NCBI RefSeq assembly: GCF_035621455.1
Contig: NZ_CP141822.1
Span: 930,001-994,000 of the forward strand
Direction of reading: 5' to 3'
Source: Vibrio natriegens NBRC 15636 = ATCC 14048 = DSM 759
GTDB lineage: Bacteria; Pseudomonadota; Gammaproteobacteria; Enterobacterales; Vibrionaceae
Length of the DNA stretch: 64,000 nucleotides
How positions within the stretch are numbered: the first letter of the stretch is position 1; every line of letters begins with the position of its first letter. Below, piece after piece: positions 58,473 to 64,000 of this stretch. Below the pieces are notes generated by a model. That model made no database searches. It was not told where the DNA came from and saw nothing but the letters and a program-made list of their open reading frames with translations. Both the position numbers and the translations under genes were made by a program.

Positions 58473-58529
58473 GTAAGTTATAACGTGTTCAGCTCCTCAA
58501 TACTGGCAATATCACAAACTTATACCAAA

Positions 58530-58556
58530 CTAAAACTTAGTTATTCTAAGTTTTAG
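58530..58556. promoter_or_regulatory. Xre operator candidate 3, upstream of tniQ
   Basis: A perfect palindrome with 11-bp arms CTAAAACTTAG and CTAAGTTTTAG around TTATT. The core ACTTAG-N5-CTAAGT equals the two xre-promoter sites. It ends 9 bp before the tniQ GTG, so bound Xre would block the targeting operon. Confidence 0.8.
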
Positions 58557-58565
58557 TGGTGGCAT

Positions 58566-59777
58566 GTGAACTCAAATATCCAATTATACCGAGACGAATC
58601 ACTCGAAAGCTTTTTGTTGCGGCTATCACAAGAGCAAGGCTACGAACGATTCGCTCACTTCGCGGAAGAACTTTGGTATCAAACACTTGATGATAGTTCA
58701 GGATTGTTAGGTGCGTTCCCACTAGAGCTCAATCGAGTCAACGTTTACCACGCACAAACGACAAGCCAAATGCGGGTGCGCGTTTTCATTTACCTTGAAA
58801 ATCAGCTAAAGCTCAGTAATTTTGGTGTGCTTCGCCTTACACTCACTCATTCTAAATCTCAATTCTCTCCTGATTTCAAAGCAGTACATCGTTTGGGTGT
58901 TGATTACCCCTATGCTTTTCTTCGTAAACGTTTCACGCCAGTTTGTCCTTCTTGTCTATCTGAAGCCTCGTATATTCGCCAGCATTGGCACTTGATACCT
59001 CATCAAGTTTGCGAGAAGCATGGTTGCGAGCTCATTCATCGATGCCCTGAGTGTTACGCTTTACTTGAGTACCAGTCAATCGAGAGTATTACTCAGTGCG
59101 AATGTGGTTTTCACTTGCCAGAAGCATTGCCTAAGCCAGCGTCAAAATCTGCTCAAATAGTTGCTCGTTGGCTGACAGGGGACCATTTAGACGTGGTTGG
59201 GCCCATGGGCAAAGCGATGAGCATTTCAGAGCGTTATGGCTTGTTGCTTTGGTATGTGAATCGCTACGGTAGATTGGAAGACTTTAGTCTTGATGAGTTT
59301 GTGCAATATTGCGCAATATGGCCCAAAAGACTGCATCAAGACTTGGATATGCTCGCCAAAAAAGCAGAATTGGTTCGAATCAAGGAATGGAAACAGACGT
59401 TTTTCTCTGAAATATTTGGAACATTATTGAAAGAGTGTCGTTATCTCCCAAGTCGCCAGTTGAGTAAGAATATTGTACTTGCCGAATTGCTACGTTATTT
59501 CAATCGGCTAGTTGCTGATCATCCTTCATCAGTAAAAGGAAACATCGCAGATATTCTATTGAGCCCACTAGAAGCTTCGACGTTACTTTCGTGCACGACG
59601 GATGAAATCTACCGTTTGTATGAATACGGAGAAATCAAAGCGGCCGTTCGACCCCAAATGCACGTAAAAATTGCCAGTCATGAATCAGTATTCACCTTGA
59701 GAAGTGTCGTTGAGACTAAGTTAGCGAGAATGTGCTCAGAAAACGATGGTTTAAGTGTTTATCTTCCGGAGTGGTGA
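58566..59777 (+). CDS. tniQ: TniQ, transposition targeting protein bound to Cascade
   Basis: A 403-residue TniQ/TnsD-family protein. A cysteine/histidine zinc region lies near 125-185 (CPSCLSEASYIRQHWHLIPH, CEKHGCELIHRCPECY, CECGFHL), with helical domains after it. In I-F3 systems a TniQ dimer sits on Cas7-Cas6 and recruits TnsC. GTG 58566 is the start; the ribosome site is weak and lies close to the operator. First gene of the tniQ-cas operon. Confidence 0.9.
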   Translation: MNSNIQLYRDESLESFLLRLSQEQGYERFAHFAEELWYQTLDDSSGLLGAFPLELNRVNVYHAQTTSQMRVRVFIYLENQLKLSNFGVLRLTLTHSKSQFSPDFKAVHRLGVDYPYAFLRKRFTPVCPSCLSEASYIRQHWHLIPHQVCEKHGCELIHRCPECYALLEYQSIESITQCECGFHLPEALPKPASKSAQIVARWLTGDHLDVVGPMGKAMSISERYGLLLWYVNRYGRLEDFSLDEFVQYCAIWPKRLHQDLDMLAKKAELVRIKEWKQTFFSEIFGTLLKECRYLPSRQLSKNIVLAELLRYFNRLVADHPSSVKGNIADILLSPLEASTLLSCTTDEIYRLYEYGEIKAAVRPQMHVKIASHESVFTLRSVVETKLARMCSENDGLSVYLPEW

Positions 59778-59779
59778 AA

Positions 59780-61876
59780 ATGATAAAACTCGGCGATGTA
59801 TTAGCAATAGAAAAAGACGAGGTAAAGCAGGCGACTTTGAAAAAGGTTTTCATGCCTTACTCGCAAAACATTGACATCGATGGCCATGAAAGAGAGGCGT
59901 TAACGGTATTAATTAATTTGAGTTCACACCACAAAGGGTCTAAGTGCACCGATTGGCTTGATATTGATAGAGCGAAAAGCTATCTGTCTCAGGAAGCCAA
60001 CGTAGACTTATCACTCGCGGAGATAAAATGGTTTCATACCCATAATTTGAAGTATCCAGATTGCCGTGTAAGCGCACAGCGAATTATTGCTGAACCTCTT
60101 CCGGCAGAGGGTGCCTTTATTTCAAGTTCTGGGTTACCGCCGAGTTTAGGCTGGGCGCATAATGCAGCTTCTTATAGACACACCATTTGGTTACTGAGTT
60201 CTTTTTGTTGGCAGTCGCGAACCGTCAGTATTGTTTCATTAATTCAGCAGCAAAATCCGGTTTGGCTAGACTTGCTACAAGAATTTGGGCTGAGTGTTAA
60301 ATCACTTAATCTTATTAGCGAAGAAATAGAATTACAGCTTTCATCGACAACATTTCCAACTGAAGTAAACACCTACTCTAAACAGTTACGATTCCCTTGG
60401 AATGGTGACTACTTATCGGTTACTCCTGTCGTTAGCCATGCAATGCAAAGTGAGTTAGAGCATCGTCAGCGATCTGAAGATAGTCATCTGAAGTTTGTGA
60501 CTATGTTGTTACCCAACTCAGCGAGCATTGGTAATTTGTGTGGCAGTGTAGGCGGTTATATGAAAGTGCTGAATTATCCATTGGATATCAGCCCTAAAGT
60601 GAACAGAGCATCATCTGAGCAGACATTGGGCGCTAGTAGGCAAAGGAATGGTCGGTATTTTGATGATTACCAAATTACGAACATTAGAATTTGTGAAATC
60701 CTAAATCGGTTGGTTGGGGCGGAGCCACTTAAAACACACAAACAAAGAGTGAAGGCGCGAAAAGACCAAAGCAAGATATTAAGAAAGCAGATAGCTTTGT
60801 GGATGCTGCCCTTAATTGAATTACGTGATCGTATGGTGAATGATGAGCGAGAGCGAACCATGCATGGTGATCAGTTGATTCACGATTTTTTGTTTTTACC
60901 TGAACGTGAATTGTCTTCGCTGGCAACATCACTTAATCAAAAATTACATTTGGTAATGCAAGGCAATAAGTTTACTCGAAAATTTGCTTATCACCCTAGG
61001 CTGATGCAACTGATAAAGGCTCAGATTGTTTGGATTCTAGATGTGCTGAGTAAGCCTCAACAACAAGAGGGCGGTTGTGGTGCAGAGGAACAGTATATCT
61101 ATCTGTCTTCACTACGGGTACAAGATGCGCTCGCAGTAAGTAGCCCTTATTTATGTGGCGTCCCCTCATTGACCGCAATTTGGGGGTTTGTTCACCAATA
61201 TCAACGAGACTTTAATACGCTGACTAACGGCGACGCATTTTATGATTTCACGGGGTTTGCATTTTATGTACGTAGCCAAAACATTATTGCTACCGCCAAG
61301 TTGACTGAGCCCTGCTCGTTAGCGAAAGCGAGAACCCTTTCAAATGCAAAACGTTCCACAATTCGGGGCGATAGGCTGGCTGATTTAGAGATTGATTTAG
61401 TCATTCGTGTCCAAAGTAGAGGCCGGTTATCAGATTGTTCTTCAGAACTTAAAAATGCACTGCCAGTATCGTTTGCTGGAGGTTCTGTGTTTCAACCTCG
61501 TATTTCTTCCAAAATTGACTGGTTAAGAACTTTCTGTAGCCGTTCTAGTTTGCTTCATATTTTGAAAGGTTTACCTGCCTATGGAAGCTGGTTGTACCCA
61601 AGTGAGAGGCAACCAGAAAGCTTTGATGAACTTGAATTGATGTTATTAGAGAATGAAAACTACCTTCCAGTTTCTAATGGCTATCACCTGTTGGAAGTGC
61701 CTACGCAGCGAAAGAACTCCCTTACTGATCTGCACGCTTATGTCGAAAATACCTTAAGCGTCGCGAACCAGGTGAACCCAATAGAAATGCGTTTTTCTGG
61801 AAGAGCTCCCTTTTTTGAGCAGGCTTTTTGGTCGCTAGAATGCAGTCCTACAACTATCCTTATTAAAAAATTATAG
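59780..61876 (+). CDS. cas8/5: Cas8f-Cas5f fusion (type I-F3 large subunit)
   Basis: A 698-residue protein, the natural Cas8-Cas5 fusion that distinguishes I-F3 transposon systems from ordinary I-F. It starts at ATG 59780, 2 bp after tniQ; a longer frame from 59732 would overlap tniQ. The subunit recognises the PAM and holds the 5' handle of the guide. Identification rests on length, position between tniQ and cas7, and the middle-region residues FPWNGDYLSVTPVVSH and RFDDY-like segment GRYFDDYQITN. Confidence 0.85.
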   Translation: MIKLGDVLAIEKDEVKQATLKKVFMPYSQNIDIDGHEREALTVLINLSSHHKGSKCTDWLDIDRAKSYLSQEANVDLSLAEIKWFHTHNLKYPDCRVSAQRIIAEPLPAEGAFISSSGLPPSLGWAHNAASYRHTIWLLSSFCWQSRTVSIVSLIQQQNPVWLDLLQEFGLSVKSLNLISEEIELQLSSTTFPTEVNTYSKQLRFPWNGDYLSVTPVVSHAMQSELEHRQRSEDSHLKFVTMLLPNSASIGNLCGSVGGYMKVLNYPLDISPKVNRASSEQTLGASRQRNGRYFDDYQITNIRICEILNRLVGAEPLKTHKQRVKARKDQSKILRKQIALWMLPLIELRDRMVNDERERTMHGDQLIHDFLFLPERELSSLATSLNQKLHLVMQGNKFTRKFAYHPRLMQLIKAQIVWILDVLSKPQQQEGGCGAEEQYIYLSSLRVQDALAVSSPYLCGVPSLTAIWGFVHQYQRDFNTLTNGDAFYDFTGFAFYVRSQNIIATAKLTEPCSLAKARTLSNAKRSTIRGDRLADLEIDLVIRVQSRGRLSDCSSELKNALPVSFAGGSVFQPRISSKIDWLRTFCSRSSLLHILKGLPAYGSWLYPSERQPESFDELELMLLENENYLPVSNGYHLLEVPTQRKNSLTDLHAYVENTLSVANQVNPIEMRFSGRAPFFEQAFWSLECSPTTILIKKL

Positions 61877-61889
61877 GAATGAGTTGCTT

Positions 61890-62927
61890 ATGGAACTGTG
61901 TAGCCAACTGAATTATGTCAGGTCTCTTTCTGCGGGTAAGGCGTGTTTTTACTATCTAACGCCAAGTGGCGATATGTGTCCTTTGTCTATCGACAAAACT
62001 CGTTTGAGGGCCCCAAAGGGAGGTTATTCAGAGGCGTATAGAGGGAGTCAGTTCCATCAAAAGAATGTAGCGCCTCAAGACCTGGCCTATGCAAATCCTC
62101 AGTTTATCGAGGAGTGCTATGTTCCCCCAAGTACTGATGAAATAGTCTGTGAGTTTTCGCTTCGTGTTAAAGCTAACTCGTTGCACCCTGAAGTTTGCAA
62201 TGATGATTCGGTTCGTGAACAACTCGCTTTACTTGCCGCTACTTATAAAGATCTAAACGGTTACCAAGAGCTTGCCTATCGATATGCAAAAAATATTTTA
62301 TTGGGTACTTGGTTATGGCGAAATAGAGAGTGCCGCGGTGTTGCTATTGAAGTGACAACAAGTGATGGCGAAATTATTCTCATCAGCGATGCTACAAGGC
62401 TATCTTGGTATGGTCATTGGGATGAACAATCGACTGAGAGCTTAGAAAGGTTAACAAGTTATTTGTCTAGGGCATTGTCTGATAGTGCACAATATTTCTA
62501 TATGGATGTGAAGGCCTTACTGGCTGTGGGGCGGGGAGATGAAGTGCACCCTAGTCAGGAGTTCTTAGATGATAAACAAGAAGGTGTCCCGACCAAACAA
62601 TTAGCTAAAGTTCGACTAGCCGATGGCCGAGAAACTGCCGCCTTTCATGCTCAGAAAATTGGTGCAGCTTTGCAGTCGATTGACGATTGGTGGCATGAAA
62701 AAGCAGATAAACCGTTAAGAGTTAATGAATATGGGGCTGACCGAGAATATGTCATTGCCAGGCGTCATACTCAATCAGGGAACGATTTCTATCAGTTGAT
62801 TCGTCGTACCGAAGCATGGACAGAGGAAATGGAGAAATCGAAAAGTATACCTAATGATGTTCATTTTATTATGTCGGTACTCATTAAGGGTGGGTTGTTT
62901 AATAGTTCTAAGAGTACTGCTAAGTGA
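61890..62927 (+). CDS. cas7: Cas7f backbone subunit
   Basis: A 345-residue Cas7f (Csy3) protein. Marks are RSLSAGKACFYYLTPSGD, the LRVKANSLHPEVCND segment, YRYAKNILLGTWLWRNRE and the late REYVIARRHTQSGNDFYQLI. Six copies normally coat a 32-nt spacer, one per 6 nt. ATG 61890 is preferred; TTG 61884 is in frame. Seven bases separate it from cas6. Confidence 0.92.
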   Translation: MELCSQLNYVRSLSAGKACFYYLTPSGDMCPLSIDKTRLRAPKGGYSEAYRGSQFHQKNVAPQDLAYANPQFIEECYVPPSTDEIVCEFSLRVKANSLHPEVCNDDSVREQLALLAATYKDLNGYQELAYRYAKNILLGTWLWRNRECRGVAIEVTTSDGEIILISDATRLSWYGHWDEQSTESLERLTSYLSRALSDSAQYFYMDVKALLAVGRGDEVHPSQEFLDDKQEGVPTKQLAKVRLADGRETAAFHAQKIGAALQSIDDWWHEKADKPLRVNEYGADREYVIARRHTQSGNDFYQLIRRTEAWTEEMEKSKSIPNDVHFIMSVLIKGGLFNSSKSTAK

Positions 62928-62934
62928 GGTACGC

Positions 62935-63564
62935 ATGATAAGTAAACGATACTACTTCTCGATACGTTACGTTCCTCTACATGCAGACTTCGGATTATTG
63001 GCGGGTCGCTGTATCCAACAAATGCATATGTTTATTGTTAATAACCCTCTGGCGAAGAACAAAGTGGGAGTTTGTTTTCCTCGCTGGAATGCGACGAATA
63101 TTGGGGACACTATTGCATTTGTTATGGATGATAAAGAGGTGCTGTTAGGACTCTCTTTTCAGTCTTATTTTTCAATGATGGTGAAAGAGGGGGGATTTGA
63201 ACTATCGAGAGTGTGTGAGGTTCCGGTAAATACTCCTGAAGTACGGTTTGTGCGTAATCAGATTGTCGGAAAGAGTTTTATCGCGTCTAAACAACGACGG
63301 ATGAAACGTAGCATGTTGAGAGCGGACTTGTCTGCTACAGAACACACCCCAATCGCTAAAGAAGAGCGAGTAGTGGATCATTTTCACCGAGTTCCAATTT
63401 CAAGTGCTTCATCAGGTCAGGAATACCTATTACATATTCAAAAAGAGTTTGTTGAATCAAGAGAACAGGCTAATTTCAATAGTTACGGACTCGCAACGAA
63501 TCAAGAGAAAAGAGGGACAGTCCCAGACCTTAGTATTTACCCCTTTTTTGAAGAATCAATGTAA
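62935..63564 (+). CDS. cas6: Cas6f guide-processing endoribonuclease
   Basis: A 209-residue Cas6f (Csy4). The first strand is YYFSIRYVP, a histidine (H31) lies in the first helix where the catalytic His of Csy4 sits, and KVGVCFPRW follows. The Arg-rich helix (KQRRMKRSMLRADL) binds the repeat stem. It ends with the typical SYGLAT and FF tail. It cuts each repeat after its stem-loop. ATG 62935 has a GTGAGGT site; last cas gene, 104 bp before the array. Confidence 0.9.
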   Translation: MISKRYYFSIRYVPLHADFGLLAGRCIQQMHMFIVNNPLAKNKVGVCFPRWNATNIGDTIAFVMDDKEVLLGLSFQSYFSMMVKEGGFELSRVCEVPVNTPEVRFVRNQIVGKSFIASKQRRMKRSMLRADLSATEHTPIAKEERVVDHFHRVPISSASSGQEYLLHIQKEFVESREQANFNSYGLATNQEKRGTVPDLSIYPFFEESM

Positions 63565-63668
63565 TTAACTATAAAGCAGTAGGTTACAAGACGTGATGTA
63601 AAAAGGGGAATTTCAAAGAGTCACTTGGCTTAGTCAATAAATCAGAAGCCTATGGGCTATGCTTAACA
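63565..63668 (+). promoter_or_regulatory. Leader between cas6 and the CRISPR array
   Basis: A 104-bp AT-rich region. It contains an AGCC/GGCT small hairpin near 63647-63658. No complete ACTTAG-N5-CTAAGT site is present, so array control by Xre, if any, would be through the tniQ-cas transcript. Confidence 0.4.
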
Positions 63669-63802
63669 GGTATCTGCCGCATAGGCAGTCAAGAAAAGGC
63701 TAAGTTTCTTATGTTGCTCAATTTCTTTGTGATCTGCCGCATAGGCAGCTAAGAATAGGTCTGGAAGAAAACAACCTACCTGCTGAACAAGCAGTTTTTA
63801 TT
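63669..63802 (+). CRISPR. Minimal I-F3 CRISPR array: two repeats, two spacers and a diverged third repeat
   Basis: Repeat 1 (63669-63696) and repeat 2 (63729-63756) are 28 nt with the I-F stem CTGCC-GCATA-GGCAG. They differ at the 5' edge (GGTAT versus GTGAT) and in the 3' handle (TCAAGAAA versus CTAAGAAT). Spacer 1 (63697-63728) is 32 nt. Spacer 2 starts at 63757 and matches ffs. A third, diverged repeat is seen at about 63775-63802, with stem CTGCT-GAACA-AGCAG at 63780-63794. No copy lies at the 60-nt register, 63789. Confidence 0.88.
63757..63776 (+). other. Home-site guide (spacer 2) matching ffs
   Basis: AGGTCTGGAAGAAAACAACC aligns to ffs 51485-51504 with 16 of 20 identities. Mismatches are at 6, 12, 15 and 18. 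The following bases do not match and lead into the stem of the diverged repeat. Effective guide length is therefore 18-20 nt instead of 32. The guide would direct insertion just downstream of ffs, where this element sits. Confidence 0.82.
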
Positions 63803-63839
63803 AAACCCACTAAGTAAATACTTGGTGGGTTTGTTTTTT
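63803..63839 (+). terminator. Terminator of the cas-CRISPR transcript
   Basis: A 14-bp stem AAACCCACTAAGTA/TACTTGGTGGGTTT with one G-T pair runs into TTTTTT. It starts directly after the diverged third repeat. Confidence 0.88.
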
Positions 63840-64000
63840 GTAGTATCTGAAACATAATTTTCCCGAAATGAGTTGACGGGATGTGTAACACATAAATGCC
63901 CCTTTTTAATTTAGAGTTTCTAATAATCCCATTTTTAACCATCAGCATTTGACCAAATTTCCCTAATGATTCAGTATCGTACTGATTGCATTATGATGTT
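63840..64000. other. AT-rich flank after the array
   Basis: No gene. I looked for an inverted TnsB-type repeat set ending in ACA followed by a copy of the ffs-side target sequence and did not find one. The distal transposon end is therefore probably beyond the window, and more cargo may follow. Confidence 0.5.

Larger units (their letters stand above)
51551..64000. mobile_element. Type I-F3 CRISPR-associated Tn7-like transposon at ffs (far end outside window)
   Basis: Contents in order: tnsA, tnsB, tnsC, xre, small cargo, tniQ, cas8/5, cas7, cas6 and a CRISPR array with an ffs-matching spacer. No cas1, cas2 or cas3. The ffs-proximal end must start with TGT; candidates are 51551 and 51569. 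The first lies 46 bp past a 20-nt protospacer, the second 52 bp past a 32-nt one; both fit the roughly 46-52 bp spacing of guided Tn7-like insertion. The distal end and target duplication are not within the window. Confidence 0.9.

Noticed and set aside
59732-59779. Longer start of cas8/5 inside tniQ
   Set aside because: The extra 16 residues are basic and Cys-rich, and ATG 59780 directly follows the tniQ stop with a usable ribosome site.
63609-63668. An additional repeat upstream of repeat 1
   Set aside because: The bases at 63609-63636 do not form the CTGCC/GGCAG stem.
63789-63802. A third repeat at the regular 60-nt register
   Set aside because: The bases at 63789 onward do not resemble the repeat; the repeat-like stem is at 63780-63794 instead.
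63718-63948. 76-codon minus-strand frame across the CRISPR array and terminator
   Set aside because: Covers the array, the diverged repeat and the terminator; no known domain.

Overview
The window is a stretch of a Vibrio-like gammaproteobacterial chromosome. Support comes from gene content and order: tig-clpP-clpX-lon-hupB-ppiD, the full menaquinone set menF-D-H-B-C-E, a dctPQM/dctBD pair, a rhombosortase, five tandem tRNA-Tyr genes, and tesB-ybaY-atl-ffs as in other gammaproteobacteria. I infer the genus from this content, not from any search.

Core chromosome, 1-51548. After the 3' end of selO come an OmpR-type two-component system and a four-gene glucose/mannose-type ABC importer (0.5-7 kb). 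A C4-dicarboxylate TRAP transporter follows (7.3-10.5 kb), with a sigma-54-type promoter in front and its convergent DctD/DctB regulators (10.8-13.9 kb). The protein quality-control block tig-clpP-clpX-lon-hupB-ppiD runs from 14.4 to 22.9 kb. Then: a ComEA-like DNA-binding protein, rhombosortase, tRNA acp3U enzyme, dGTPase-like protein, YfbR and AlaA (23-27.8 kb); the men operon (28-35.3 kb); a YeiH permease, a TetR regulator with an MFS-acyltransferase fusion, and a Tim44-domain protein (35.4-40.3 kb); five tRNA-Tyr genes on an exact 171-bp period (40.8-41.5 kb); an RND efflux pair (41.8-46 kb); a cysteine desulfhydrase-like enzyme with an Lrp regulator; and tesB, ybaY, atl, a membrane protein and the SRP RNA gene ffs (48.4-51.5 kb).

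Mobile element, about 51551 to beyond 64000. Directly downstream of ffs sits a Tn7-like transposon carrying a type I-F3 CRISPR-Cas system (a CRISPR-associated transposon, CAST). It holds tnsA-tnsB-tnsC, an Xre repressor, small cargo including a TIR-domain protein cassette, then tniQ-cas8/5-cas7-cas6 and a tiny CRISPR array. No cas1, cas2 or cas3 is present, so the system is expected to direct transposition and not to adapt or degrade DNA. The far end of the element lies outside the window.

Main discovery. The second spacer of the array (from 63757) matches ffs (from 51485) over 20 nt. Three of its four mismatches fall at positions 6, 12 and 18, the nucleotides that are flipped out and unpaired in type I effectors. 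The match stops after 20 nt, and a diverged third repeat with an intact compensated stem-loop begins there. This looks like a shortened, private home-site guide, 12-14 nt shorter than the 32-nt first spacer, which targets the neighbouring ffs. Three copies of an ACTTAG-N5-CTAAGT palindrome, two in front of xre and one in front of tniQ, indicate that Xre controls its own region and the targeting operon.
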